Positions 43,585-52,849 are shown, numbered from the stretch's first letter. The stretch: DNA of 64,000 nucleotides from Verrucomicrobiia bacterium (GCA_035577545.1 DATLVI010000004.1:62001-126000), one strand, 5' to 3'. Notes: generated by a model from the letters alone, not told the origin. Translations and numbers: made by a program.

Positions 43585-45666
43585 ATGAGAAGATTGGCTG
43601 GCATAAGTCTGAATCGTATTGCGAGCTTTTGGCTGCGCGTTTCTTTAATCGGCGCGGTGGTTGGGTCTGCGGGATCTGGCTCCTTCGCGCAATCTCAGGT
43701 GCCGTTTTACAGCAAGACAGAGCTTGCGCGGGCGGTGGCCGTCCAGCAAGCGAACCAATCGGCGATTCTCGCGGGCCAGGGTGTGTTCGGGGTCGGCGTT
43801 GGCGAGACGAATGGGACCCTGGCAATTACCGTGTTGGTCGATAGCACGAATCGCGCGGCGCAATTGCCGACGACTTTGGATGAGTTTCCGGTGACGGTCC
43901 AGGCGGTAGGGACTGTCCATGCTCTTCCATGCACCGGCCTTAACCCCCAGTCTGCGTACCCACTTCCCATTCCGCTTGGAGTCTCGGCGGGGAACATACT
44001 GCTGTTCGATAGCGGCGCCTGTTGTGCCAGCGGCACGATCGGGTTCAAAGTCCGCGACAATTCCTCGGGAAGGGTTGGCTGGATAAGTAATAACCACGTC
44101 GTGGGCCACGGCACGGACGGTTGTCCCAGTACGGCGCCGATCGGCACCGTCCAGTATCAACCCGGTGCTGTGGATAACAACTGCGGCGCGGCCCAGAACA
44201 TCGGAGTCCTGAACCGCACCGTGCCCATAACTTTCGGAGGCGCGGCCAATCTGGTAGATTGCGGGTTTGTGCAGAGTTCCGATTCGGCCATATCGGCCAA
44301 CATTCTCAATCTGGGCTCGCAGGTGAACAACGTGGTCCCGGCCTTCGTGGGACAAGTCGTCCAAAAGAACGGCCGTACCAGCAATTGCACCCAGGGGACG
44401 GTTACGGCGGTCAACCTGACCGTCAACATTGACTACTCCGAATCGGCTCCCTGCGCCACCAGTTGTGGGATCGCTACTTTCAACAACCAGATCATGGTCG
44501 CGCCATCTGCACCCTCGTCCGCGTTTGGCGCGCCCGGAGATTCCGGCTCGCCGATTGTCGATGCGAACAACAACGCTGTGGGGCTCCTCTTTGCCGGTGA
44601 TAGTTCCGGGAACGCGTTCGGTAATCCCATCGGGACGGTGTTGAGTGCGCTGAACGTCAGCCTGAGCAGCGTCGCGAGTTCCCAGGTTGTTACCCGTACG
44701 TCCCGCTTCTGGTTTACGCATGGATTCTCGTCCGATGCGAATTGTGCCACCTTGTTGGGTGCGATCAACTTTAATGGGGGCGTGCTCGACCTGGGATTTG
44801 TCACGCTGGCCACGGCCAACCGCAATTCGGACAACGTCATTGACGGTACCGACGCCTTCATCGAAGCGCTTGGGTTTTACTGGAGAGGGGCCGGTAAGAC
44901 CGGTGAACCCAGCGGAACGCAGAGCCTGGGTTTGAAGTCATCGGGTCTGTGCGTCGCTCGCAAGCAGTTGGCCGTTGAACTGATCGCCGCCATCGCCAAC
45001 ACCACATTGCTGGGCACTTTTCCCCCGAATGCGACCTATGTTAACGGGCACACCGTCACGAATTTTCCGGGTGACTTGATCTCGCAGGCCCGCACGGCGG
45101 CCGCCGGCTTCGATGTTGCGGCTGTTCGCAGCATGACGGCGCTGCTCAAGAAATTCAATAGCAGTGGTCAAACAAACAATCTACCCAATGGCCTGGAGGA
45201 GTGTTCGGCCCAGCCGTCCAAGATACTAAAACCGATTTCGCGCGATCCCATGCTGCAGGATACCTGTCCCGGCATAAACGACACGTGCCTCGCAGCCAAG
45301 ACGATCGTGTTTTCGGATGAAAACCCGGTCTTCAACGACTCCGTTAGCCTTGCCGGTTTTCACGATGACATCCCAAGCCCTGCTTGTAACGTTGGCGGAC
45401 GTGATGCCGTTTGGCAAGTAAGTCCGCCAGTGGCCGCCAACGGGCGACAATTTAGTGTTTCCACCCAGGGCAGCAATTTTGATACGGTTCTCTCGATTTG
45501 GTCGGGCACTTGCAGCAATCTGACCCCGGTGGCGTGTGCAGACAATGTCCTGGGGAGCGGCGAACAGCTAACATTTACGACCGACGGCGTGAACACGTTT
45601 TTCATTGTCATTGAGGGTTCGGGCGGCGCCTTCGGTAATGTGAAGATGTCCGTGAGGAGCTTCTGA
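43585..45666 (+). CDS. Secreted trypsin-like serine protease with shared C-terminal module
   Basis: 693 residues from ATG at 43585; an in-frame start at 43516 is also possible. A signal peptide ('VSLIGAVVGSAGSGSFAQ') is followed by a chymotrypsin-fold domain with candidate triad His171 ('WISNNHVVGHG'), Asp225 ('NLVDCGFVQ') and Ser320 ('GAPGDSGSPIVDANNN'). From about residue 369 ('TRTSRFWFTHGF') to the end is a region of about 320 residues nearly colinear with the C-terminus of the next protein, with conserved 'KQLAVELIAAIAN', 'SMTALLKKFNS' and paired cysteines. The final ~120 residues ('SNFDTVLSIWSGTCSNL', 'TTDGVNTFFIVIEGSGG') are beta-rich and resemble a domain in the S8 protease upstream. 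Confidence 0.85.
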   Translation: MRRLAGISLNRIASFWLRVSLIGAVVGSAGSGSFAQSQVPFYSKTELARAVAVQQANQSAILAGQGVFGVGVGETNGTLAITVLVDSTNRAAQLPTTLDEFPVTVQAVGTVHALPCTGLNPQSAYPLPIPLGVSAGNILLFDSGACCASGTIGFKVRDNSSGRVGWISNNHVVGHGTDGCPSTAPIGTVQYQPGAVDNNCGAAQNIGVLNRTVPITFGGAANLVDCGFVQSSDSAISANILNLGSQVNNVVPAFVGQVVQKNGRTSNCTQGTVTAVNLTVNIDYSESAPCATSCGIATFNNQIMVAPSAPSSAFGAPGDSGSPIVDANNNAVGLLFAGDSSGNAFGNPIGTVLSALNVSLSSVASSQVVTRTSRFWFTHGFSSDANCATLLGAINFNGGVLDLGFVTLATANRNSDNVIDGTDAFIEALGFYWRGAGKTGEPSGTQSLGLKSSGLCVARKQLAVELIAAIANTTLLGTFPPNATYVNGHTVTNFPGDLISQARTAAAGFDVAAVRSMTALLKKFNSSGQTNNLPNGLEECSAQPSKILKPISRDPMLQDTCPGINDTCLAAKTIVFSDENPVFNDSVSLAGFHDDIPSPACNVGGRDAVWQVSPPVAANGRQFSVSTQGSNFDTVLSIWSGTCSNLTPVACADNVLGSGEQLTFTTDGVNTFFIVIEGSGGAFGNVKMSVRSF

Positions 45667-45699
45667 TTTTTGGTGACGAAGAGCTGGAAGAAGTGAGTT

Positions 45700-47718
45700 A
45701 TGCGAACGGAATACAGAGAGAATAGTAGTTGGAGTTTGCTGGGACGATTGGCGTGGAGAGGCCTGCTCGTATTCGCGTGTTTTGCCCTGACGGCTCCTTC
45801 GGCGCAGGCCATCGTGTCCGCGGGAAATGCGTTTTACCAGGTATTTGTGCAGGACACGACGGGCTCGGGTGTCGGGCTCTACACGGCGACGACCGGACCT
45901 TCGCATCCTGCGGGCCCTGGTTTGAACGTGCTCTTTGGCAATGGCGTGCCGGACACTTCGTTCAACACGATTCGTTCCTATTCCAGCAATACGGACTATA
46001 CTCAATCACCCGGGAAATCAGGTGCAAACACAACGGTTTTCCTGGATCCGTTCGGCGTTGTAACCCCGCTGGGCTCCACCGGATTTCGAACCACCTACAC
46101 ATTGCCGGGTGGGTCAAATAGTTCGGATGCCATGACGATTGTTCAGGATGTCCAGGTCAACGGGACGACCTTTGAGGATTCGACAATTGAAGTTGCGACC
46201 ACGATCATCAACAACGGGTCTAATTCCTTGAGCGCTGGTGTTCGCTACTTTTGGGACTACCAGATTGGCATTGACGATGGACCTACGTTTACGCCGGTAA
46301 ATTCGATCGCACTGGTCTCCGCCAATTGCAATGTCCTTACCACGGAGACCCAGTTCAATGATCCAACGTTCGAGGCGTACCTCATGGTGGATAACGACCG
46401 TAATCCTCACCCCCCCACGTTCAATATCTTCGGGACTGTCGTCGGGCCGAACACCGTCGTTCCATTGCCGACGCCGCCGGATTTATTGCAGTACGTTTGT
46501 TGGCCGAATGCGTTTGGAACGGCGTTTGATTACACGATAAATCCGACTCTGGACATTGCCACGGTCAACTCCGCTTGCACTCCCGGTGGAGGAGATTGTG
46601 CTGTAAGTTACTTTTTCGGTCACAACAGCGGAACCGCCCTGGTGATCGACGCTGGTGCTTCCGCCACGGTATCAGCGTCTTTGTTCCTGACCCCCATCAC
46701 CACGAGCACCAATAATGTCGGCTATATTACCCGCCCGTCGCGTTTCTGGTTCACGCACCAGGAGAGCAGTGATACGAATTGCGTTACCTTGCGCCGGGGT
46801 ATCGACGCCAACTGCGGTGTCATGAATCTTGGTTTTATCACCTTGCCGAATGGCTTTTCGAATGGCGACAATGTCGAGGATAGCGAAGATGCAACGCTGG
46901 AAGCGCTTGGTCTCTATTGGAAATCCACCGGCTTTACGGGCGAAATCGGCGGGACGCAGAGTAGCCGGTCCAAAGCGTCGGGCGTATGCGTGAAGAGGAA
47001 ACAGTTGGCGGTGGAATTAATTGCGGCAATTGCCAACGTCCAGCTGTTCGGCACGCAACCGGGGCAGGTGTCTTATGTGAACGCACACACAAATGTGACC
47101 TTCGCAGCGAACTTGATTGACCAGGCCCGTCAGGTGGCGGCCGGTGAGGATCCGGTGGCGATCACCAGCATGACGGCGTTGCTCAAAAAATTCAATAGCG
47201 GCGGCGAAACGAACAATTTTCCAGCAGGCCTCGTGGAATGTTCGGCAACGAGCACCAAAGTGTTAAAGAGCCTGGCGCATGACCCAACGACGCAAGCCAC
47301 GTGCCCTGGTGTGAATAACAGTTGCGCGGCGGCGGCGACGGTGGCGTTTCCCAGTTCCGCCGGATCCTTCTCCAGCGCGGTATTCACCAAGTCGGTCAAT
47401 CTGAGCAGCTTCACGAACGCATTCCCAAGTCCAACTTGTGGAACGGGTGGGCCGGATGCCTGCTGGAAAATATTGCCGGATGTCGGTGTGGCGAACCGTT
47501 CATTTACGGTCACCGCGTCCAAAGCCAACTTTGACTCCATGATTTCTGTCTGGGAAGGCAACTGCAGTAATCTGGTTGCAGTCTCGTGTACCAACAACCT
47601 CGGTATCACCGGCGAGACACTCAACTTCCGGACGGATGGCGTGAACACATTTTTCATCGTTGTTGAAGGGTCTGCTGGCAACATAGGGAAGTTGAAGCTC
47701 ACCATCACCAGCCCTTAG
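45700..47718 (+). CDS. Secreted protein of unknown function sharing the C-terminal module
   Basis: 672 residues, ATG at 45700, signal peptide ending 'APSAQA'. Residues 35-335 are a beta-rich domain I do not recognise ('AFYQVFVQDTTGSGVGLYTA', 'VATTIINNGSNSLSAGVRYF' then 'WDYQIGIDDGP'), with several cysteines and no protease motif seen. From about 345 ('TRPSRFWFTHQESSD') the protein matches the trypsin-like neighbour almost throughout: 'KQLAVELIAAIANVQ', 'SMTALLKKFNSGGETNN' and the final 'TDGVNTFFIVVEGSAGN' domain. It lies 33 bp after that gene. The two could be paralogues with different N-terminal activities on a common targeting or binding module. Confidence 0.75.
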   Translation: MRTEYRENSSWSLLGRLAWRGLLVFACFALTAPSAQAIVSAGNAFYQVFVQDTTGSGVGLYTATTGPSHPAGPGLNVLFGNGVPDTSFNTIRSYSSNTDYTQSPGKSGANTTVFLDPFGVVTPLGSTGFRTTYTLPGGSNSSDAMTIVQDVQVNGTTFEDSTIEVATTIINNGSNSLSAGVRYFWDYQIGIDDGPTFTPVNSIALVSANCNVLTTETQFNDPTFEAYLMVDNDRNPHPPTFNIFGTVVGPNTVVPLPTPPDLLQYVCWPNAFGTAFDYTINPTLDIATVNSACTPGGGDCAVSYFFGHNSGTALVIDAGASATVSASLFLTPITTSTNNVGYITRPSRFWFTHQESSDTNCVTLRRGIDANCGVMNLGFITLPNGFSNGDNVEDSEDATLEALGLYWKSTGFTGEIGGTQSSRSKASGVCVKRKQLAVELIAAIANVQLFGTQPGQVSYVNAHTNVTFAANLIDQARQVAAGEDPVAITSMTALLKKFNSGGETNNFPAGLVECSATSTKVLKSLAHDPTTQATCPGVNNSCAAAATVAFPSSAGSFSSAVFTKSVNLSSFTNAFPSPTCGTGGPDACWKILPDVGVANRSFTVTASKANFDSMISVWEGNCSNLVAVSCTNNLGITGETLNFRTDGVNTFFIVVEGSAGNIGKLKLTITSP

Positions 47719-47792
47719 CAAGCGCCTTGTTCGAAGCTTCAGTTCTTCTTCTCGACGAGAGCATCACCGGTCGCGGTAATTGTCGCCAGAAC

Positions 47793-48647
47793 TTACGGGT
47801 GGGACAACAATGCAGCGAACCTTCCAAACTGTTCCGCACGGGCAGGCTCGCGCTCGGTGTAGATCGCGTGGAGATTGTTGCACATCCGCAGCAGGATGAT
47901 TTGCGGCGTGGTCGGTGTCAGGAAAACAGGGTTAAATACCACACCCAGTCGTTTGCACAGTTCGCGGCAATCGTCCTCATCCAGTAACTCGCCCTCATGG
48001 AAGGGATCGAAGAAAAAGCTTACGGTGGCTGACTGCCATTTGAGGAGGAAATGCGCGGGCATGTTGATGCCGATCAGTGGAATACGCAGCCGCCGCGCCA
48101 GCAGCAGGTAGAGAACCGACAGGCTGATGGGAATCCCGATGCGACGGTCCAGGACGCGATTGAGATAGGAATTATCCGGGTCGTAGTAATCCTGCCGATT
48201 GCCGCGGAAGCCGAGCGTACGGAAAAGATAGTGGTTGCAGACCTCGATGGTGGACCGCGGTGTCTCGCGCCCGGTCAACCGCTCGCGTAACTCTTGCGCC
48301 ATCTGGTCGAGCCGGGTGCGATAGGCGACTTCGTCCATCTCCGGGTAGCGGGTCTTGGCCACCAGCCAGCACGCGACTTCCAGGTCAAAATGGCTCCCGC
48401 ACGTCGCGCAAAACTTCGCCAGTCCCTCCCAGGCCACCGTTTCACGAAGCGAGCGCAACATCAACTGCGCATTGCGTTGGGCTGCGGGTTCGCCATCGAG
48501 CACCACGGATTCCAGGAAGGTGATGCCTTCCGTGCCCCGTTCCGCCAACTTCTCCTGCACCAGTTGTAACTGGCGTGGATCCTGGTCCGCCAACAGCTTG
48601 GCGAGGGCGATGCGATCGGGTTCGCGCAGGGCTTTCATCGGCTGCAT
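47793..48647 (-). CDS. SirB1-family transglutaminase-like protein
   Basis: 284 residues. The C-terminal two-thirds match SirB1/transglutaminase-like PF13369: 'ICNHYLFRTLGFRGNRQDYY'-type block (here 'VCNHYLFRTLGF'), 'YLNRVLDRRIGIPISLSVLY' followed by 'LLLARRLRIPL', and 'FDPFHEGELLDEDDC'. The N-terminal helical part ('LAKLLADQDPRQLQLVQEKL') is HEAT-like. The family is widespread with no settled function. It is the last gene of the long minus-strand run, separated from the GmhB-type gene by 92 bp, so it may have its own promoter. Confidence 0.85.
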   Translation of the reverse strand: MQPMKALREPDRIALAKLLADQDPRQLQLVQEKLAERGTEGITFLESVVLDGEPAAQRNAQLMLRSLRETVAWEGLAKFCATCGSHFDLEVACWLVAKTRYPEMDEVAYRTRLDQMAQELRERLTGRETPRSTIEVCNHYLFRTLGFRGNRQDYYDPDNSYLNRVLDRRIGIPISLSVLYLLLARRLRIPLIGINMPAHFLLKWQSATVSFFFDPFHEGELLDEDDCRELCKRLGVVFNPVFLTPTTPQIILLRMCNNLHAIYTEREPARAEQFGRFAALLSHP

Positions 48648-48739
48648 CTATGGCACATACCATCCCCCAAAACGCGACGGACTGCAACCATGTAAAAAGC
48701 GGGACCTCAGACCAGAAACTGGGTGGGATGCGCGGTGGT

Positions 48740-49294
48740 TCACGGTTTGCCCTTCAGGATCCAGGATGCCGCCGCGCCGATATCCTCGGCTACGTGGTCG
48801 GGTTTGACCTCCCGCTTTGCCAGCGTCTCGTGACCGACGCCGGTGAGCACGAGAACGGTCGATACGCCCGCATTAATGCCAGCCTGGATGTCGCTGGCGC
48901 GGTCGCCAACCATAAAGCAGCGCGACAAATCGAGCCCGTATTCACGTGCTGCGTCGCGCAGAAACTTGGGCTTCGGTTTGCGGCAGTCACAATTATCCTC
49001 GGGGTGATGCGGACAAACGTAGTAACGATCAAAATGCACGTGATGCTTGCCAAAATACTCGTCGAGGTGCGCGTGGATCGATTCGACAGCTTCGCGAGTG
49101 AAGTACCCGCGTCCCACGCCGGATTGGTTGGTGATGATGAAAAGCTTGTAACCGGCCTCTTGCAATCGACGGAGCGCTGCAGCGGCGCTGGGAATCACCA
49201 GGACGCGCTCGACGTCGCCGACGTAATTCGAGTCCTCCATGATCGTGCCGTCGCGGTCGAGAAAGACGGCGCGGTTGCTGGTGCTTTGATTCAT
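48740..49294 (-). CDS. gmhB: HAD-IIIA phosphatase, GmhB/HisB-N type
   Basis: 184 residues. The HAD nucleophile motif is 'AVFLDRDGTIMEDSNYV' (DxD). 'FIITNQSGVGRGYF' is motif II. The zinc-binding loop 'CPHHPEDNCDCRKPKP' and motif III/IV 'CFMVGDRASDIQAGINAGV' complete the D-glycero-D-manno-heptose-1,7-bisphosphate 7-phosphatase pattern. GmhB makes the ADP-heptose precursor of lipopolysaccharide core. It could instead act on histidinol phosphate or another sugar phosphate. It follows the FAD oxidoreductase gene by 12 bp, so it is in the same operon as the ketosynthase set. Confidence 0.87.
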   Translation of the reverse strand: MNQSTSNRAVFLDRDGTIMEDSNYVGDVERVLVIPSAAAALRRLQEAGYKLFIITNQSGVGRGYFTREAVESIHAHLDEYFGKHHVHFDRYYVCPHHPEDNCDCRKPKPKFLRDAAREYGLDLSRCFMVGDRASDIQAGINAGVSTVLVLTGVGHETLAKREVKPDHVAEDIGAAASWILKGKP

Positions 49295-49306
49295 TGTGAA
49301 CGCAGC

Positions 49307-50413
49307 CTACCGAAAGCGCCGCTCTTCGCCAAGAACGTTGTCAGCCAGCCAGCCAGCCAGCCCGGGCAGGCGGCGAACCAGCGGGATGATGGCGCGGGCC
49401 GCGCGCTCGCGATACATCACGCGATGGAGCCATTCGTTCGTCCGTCCGCGCCGCTGGTAGAGCGTGGCAACGCCCGCGACATAATTCCTTTCGGGTTGCG
49501 AGAGGCCGCAGATGGACTGCGCTGCGATCTCCGCCGTCCGCAGGGCAAAGAGAATCCCCTGGCCCGTGAAGGGTTCCATCACGCGCAACGCGTCACCGAC
49601 GAGAAAAACACCGTTCCGGGCCGCGATGTTCATTGGCCCGCGCAACGGATGCGCGCTTTGCAGTGGCTCGATCGGTTCGGGATTGATGCCCAGATTCTGG
49701 AAATGCGAGTTCCGGGAGACGGTATGCCCGAAAAGCGCCTCGCAGTCGTTGTGGAACCGTGCACCGCGCCGGTCGGTCACGATACAGAGATTCGCCCGCT
49801 CGCCATCCACGCGTACCAACCCACAGTAACCCCCCCGAAAGAGATGAAGTTGGACGCGCTGGTCCAAAGCCGCTGGTGCGCGAAAGTGGGCCTGGAATGC
49901 GATGTGACCATTCCTTTCAGGAGGCTTGCGAACGAGACCCGCGCTCCGCGCCGTCATTGAATGCCGCCCATCGGCGCCGATGATGCCCTTCCTCGCGCGA
50001 TAACATCCCGTGCTGGTCACAACCCGTCTCTCCGATGTTATTTCACGGACGGTTTCATCCTCGAAAACCTGGACACCGCAGACCCTGGCGTGCTCCAACA
50101 ATACCTGGTCGAATAAACTGCGACGAATGGCAGCCGCTCCGCGCGGCATGGGAACGTTGACCACCCTGCCTGCGGGCGCCGTGAATACCGCGGCCTCAAT
50201 TTCATGATGCGGCAGCGCGCGAATTCTTTCTGCGATGCCAAGGTTTTCGAGCACGGGCCAGCAGTTCGGGTTGATGACGTCCCCACAAACTTTGTGGCGT
50301 GGGAATCGGGCGCGCTCAAAAAGCGCGACGCGCAAACCGCGCCGGGTACACAACGCGGCGGTGGCCGCCCCGCCCGGCCCGCCGCCGATCACGATCACGT
50401 CGAAATCACTCAT
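49307..50413 (-). CDS. FAD-dependent oxidoreductase (geranylgeranyl-reductase-like)
   Basis: 368 residues. The FAD-binding Rossmann motif is 'DVIVIGGGPGGAATAALCTR', followed by 'FPRHKVCGDVINPNCWPVLE', the C-x-x-D block of the geranylgeranyl reductase/halogenase-like branch, and 'FLVGDALRVMEPFTGQGILF' (second FAD motif). Members reduce isoprenoids, halogenate, or oxidise polyketide intermediates. Next to a ketosynthase, SRPBCC and methyltransferase it probably tailors an acyl or polyketide product. The start overlaps the end of the ketosynthase gene by 8 bases. Confidence 0.85.
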   Translation of the reverse strand: MSDFDVIVIGGGPGGAATAALCTRRGLRVALFERARFPRHKVCGDVINPNCWPVLENLGIAERIRALPHHEIEAAVFTAPAGRVVNVPMPRGAAAIRRSLFDQVLLEHARVCGVQVFEDETVREITSERRVVTSTGCYRARKGIIGADGRHSMTARSAGLVRKPPERNGHIAFQAHFRAPAALDQRVQLHLFRGGYCGLVRVDGERANLCIVTDRRGARFHNDCEALFGHTVSRNSHFQNLGINPEPIEPLQSAHPLRGPMNIAARNGVFLVGDALRVMEPFTGQGILFALRTAEIAAQSICGLSQPERNYVAGVATLYQRRGRTNEWLHRVMYRERAARAIIPLVRRLPGLAGWLADNVLGEERRFR

Positions 50414-51662
50414 GGCGGGCGAGGATGATGCTGGCGTTGATTCCGCCGAAACCGAAACTGTTGGAAAGGATGCAACTCACACGCGCATTGCGGCCCGCAT
50501 TGGGAATGCAGTCGAGGTCGCACTCGGGATCCCCGTGCGTCAGGTTGAGCGTCGGCGGGAGATAATTGTGTTCCAGCGCCAGGCAGCAAATGGCGATCTC
50601 GATCGCCCCTGATGCGCCGAGCGGGTGGGCATGGAACGGTTTGGTGGAGCTAACCGGAATCTGTCGGGCGCGGACCCCGAAAACCTGCTGGATGGCCAGC
50701 GTCTCCGCGGCATCCCCAAGTGGCGTACCGGTCGCGTGGGCGTTGATGTAATCGATGTGTTGAGGAGACACACGCGCATCCACCAGCGTGTCGTGGATGC
50801 AACGCGCCGCGCAGGAGCCGTCGGGACGGGGCGCGAGCATATGGTGGGCATCGTTGTTGCAGGCGTACCCGAGGATTTCGGCGAAGACGTGCGCGCCGCG
50901 CGCCAGCGCGTGACCTCGCTCTTCCAGAATGAACATCGCCGCGCCTTCACCCATGACAAACCCGTCGCGGGTGGCATCGAAGGGGCGACAGGCGCGGGCG
51001 GGGTTGCCGTTCCCTTTGCTCATCGCGTGGAGCACGTCGAAAGCGCCAAACGTGAGCGGGGCCAGCGGCGCTTCGGCCGCGCCGGCGACCATTGCCACCG
51101 CGCGACCCTCCTGGATGTGGCGGAACGCTTCACCCAGTGCAATTGCGCCCGAGCCACAACTATTCGAGTTGGTGCTACCCGGGCCGGTGAAGCCGAGTTC
51201 GATGGCGACGTGAGAGCCGCCGGAGCCGCCGAATACGAGGAACGCGAGCGCCGGATTCACGGCACGGATTCCCTGACGCATGAATAACTCATGTTGATGC
51301 TCGGCCAGGGCAACACCACCGAGCGCCGTGCCGGCGCAAACGCCCATCTGCGGGAAGGGCGGGTCTCCAGGGCAAAGAGGTTGGCCGCCTTGTTGCGAAT
51401 CTTCGAGGGCCATCTTCGCCGCAACCAAAGCGAACTGCGCAAAACGATCCAATCGTTTCACGCGTCGCGCAGGGAAGTACGCCAGCGGATCGAACTCGTC
51501 CACTTCGCCCGCAATCTGCGACTCAAATCGTGAGGCATCAAAGCGCGTGAGGCGGCGAATCCCGGACTTGCCACGCTGGATTCCCCGCCACAGCCCGTCC
51601 CGGCCGCAGCCGATGGCGGTAAGGGCCCCAATTCCGGTGACGACGACGCGATGGTGTGGCAT
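50406..51662 (-). CDS. Beta-ketoacyl-ACP synthase II-like (FabF-type) ketosynthase
   Basis: 418 residues from ATG at 51662. The thiolase-fold condensing enzyme has its Cys in 'NSNSCGSGAIALGEAFRHIQ' (replacing the common TAC context), His in 'NAHATGTPLGDAAE' and the second His in 'FHAHPLGASGAIE'; all catalytic residues are present. FabF-type enzymes extend acyl-ACP with malonyl-ACP. In this operon there is no carrier protein, chain-length factor, ketoreductase or dehydratase, so it must use those of fatty-acid synthesis. It is likely dedicated to a secondary lipid or polyketide made with the flanking SRPBCC, methyltransferase and FAD enzyme. Confidence 0.88.
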   Translation of the reverse strand: MPHHRVVVTGIGALTAIGCGRDGLWRGIQRGKSGIRRLTRFDASRFESQIAGEVDEFDPLAYFPARRVKRLDRFAQFALVAAKMALEDSQQGGQPLCPGDPPFPQMGVCAGTALGGVALAEHQHELFMRQGIRAVNPALAFLVFGGSGGSHVAIELGFTGPGSTNSNSCGSGAIALGEAFRHIQEGRAVAMVAGAAEAPLAPLTFGAFDVLHAMSKGNGNPARACRPFDATRDGFVMGEGAAMFILEERGHALARGAHVFAEILGYACNNDAHHMLAPRPDGSCAARCIHDTLVDARVSPQHIDYINAHATGTPLGDAAETLAIQQVFGVRARQIPVSSTKPFHAHPLGASGAIEIAICCLALEHNYLPPTLNLTHGDPECDLDCIPNAGRNARVSCILSNSFGFGGINASIILARHE

Positions 51663-51683
51663 GACTCTTGAAGTTACGAGCAT

Positions 51684-52133
51684 TCAGGCACCGTTCTGTT
51701 CCAGGTATTGTTTGAACTGCGACAAGGTGCGCGTTGCCACGGGCCGGATGAACATTTCGCCCAACACGTTGTGCGCGAACCAGCGACCGAAAGCTGAGTT
51801 GCGATCCAGTTCATGGGAAATCGTGATCCGCACACCCTCGGGCGTGGGTGTATACGTCCACAGTACCTGCATCCCGCGCGTGAACGCCTTGAGGTGCTCG
51901 AAATGCAGTTCGCGCGCATTCGGATCAACGCGGAATCGAGACGTCCACTGGATCGGCACCCAGCCACGGCGCGCTGCCATTTTGACGATCAGGCCGTCGT
52001 CGCCGGTGTTGAGGACGCGAATCCACCGATAGTGCGGGAGTACCTTGGGCCAGAGCAACAGGTTGGCCGTGGTCTCGAAGATCTTTTCGAGCGGGGCTTT
52101 GATGAGAATGGAATTCTCGGTACGAATGCTCAT
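51684..52133 (-). CDS. SRPBCC (polyketide cyclase/aromatase-like) protein
   Basis: 149 residues from ATG at 52133, which overlaps the methyltransferase stop (ATGA). 'IRTENSILIKAPLEKIFETT' and 'WPKVLPHYRWIRVL' followed by 'PIQWTSRFRVDPNARELHFE' form the START/SRPBCC cavity fold typical of polyketide aromatase/cyclases and coenzyme Q-binding proteins. 'FKQYLEQNGA' ends the long C-terminal helix. Between a methyltransferase and a ketosynthase, a cyclase or ligand-carrier role is likely but inferred. Confidence 0.85.
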   Translation of the reverse strand: MSIRTENSILIKAPLEKIFETTANLLLWPKVLPHYRWIRVLNTGDDGLIVKMAARRGWVPIQWTSRFRVDPNARELHFEHLKAFTRGMQVLWTYTPTPEGVRITISHELDRNSAFGRWFAHNVLGEMFIRPVATRTLSQFKQYLEQNGA

Positions 52134-52849
52134 TTGCGTCCTGCCAGTACCATGCGAAAGAACCGGTGGCGGCGGATGGTAAAGTGGTCCAGGCCCGCGC
52201 GCGCGGCCATCGCACGCCATTCGGCAATGGTGAAGGCGCGTTCGCACGAGGCGGGTGCGTCAAAACGCGCGATGGGGTTGGTGATGATCGTGTGCGCCAT
52301 GAGCTTGCTCAAACCGATTGCGACCCGGTTCCTCCGCAGGTCGTTGATGATCCAGCCGGCGCGCGCAATATCGCGGATGCGTCGCAGGATTGCAACTGCG
52401 TCCAACTCGGAAAAGTGGTGCAGCGCGAGCGAGCAGAGGACCACGTCGAAGCTGGCGGCGGGATAGGGGAGCGCGAGGAGGTCCTGTTGCTCAACGCGGA
52501 TTTCAGGCCAGCCAGCTGTATTTTCGCGCGCGATCCGTAAAATCTCTGGATTGCCATCGACAGCGGTAATGGCAACGTCCACCTGCTGTGATCGGGCCCA
52601 AGTGGCAATGGCGCGGGGTACATCAGCCGCGCCTGTGGCAAGATCGAGAATTGTTAACGCTCTCGATCGATCTCGAGAGTCCGAGAGCTTCTGCAAGTAA
52701 AGCAATGGAATGCGGTAGCCGCCGAGGTAGCGGTTGACGTCTTCGAGAACGCGGAGGTCGGCACGCAGGAGCGTGGGTTCGTTGCCTCGGCGATCCATGA
52801 TCTCGGGGACCATGGGATCGAAACGCCGCGACGGAACCAGCAGGCTCAT
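52130..52849 (-). CDS. SAM-dependent methyltransferase
   Basis: 239 residues. Motif I is 'LTILDLATGAADVPRAIATW', motif II 'VAITAVDGNPEILRIA' and motif IV 'FDVVLCSLALHHFSELDAVA', a UbiE/Methyltransf_25-like enzyme. The long N-terminal helix and 'MDRRGNEPTLLRADLRVLED' resemble methylases found beside ketosynthases in PVC-group genomes (from memory). Start overlaps the pgeF stop by 4 bases and its stop overlaps the SRPBCC start by 4 bases, so it belongs to the operon. Substrate unknown. Confidence 0.87.
   Translation of the reverse strand: MSLLVPSRRFDPMVPEIMDRRGNEPTLLRADLRVLEDVNRYLGGYRIPLLYLQKLSDSRDRSRALTILDLATGAADVPRAIATWARSQQVDVAITAVDGNPEILRIARENTAGWPEIRVEQQDLLALPYPAASFDVVLCSLALHHFSELDAVAILRRIRDIARAGWIINDLRRNRVAIGLSKLMAHTIITNPIARFDAPASCERAFTIAEWRAMAARAGLDHFTIRRHRFFRMVLAGRK

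Noticed and set aside
48575-49960. 461-codon plus-strand frame across gmhB and the FAD oxidoreductase
   Set aside because: It runs antisense to two clearly conserved genes and has no recognisable motif or signal.
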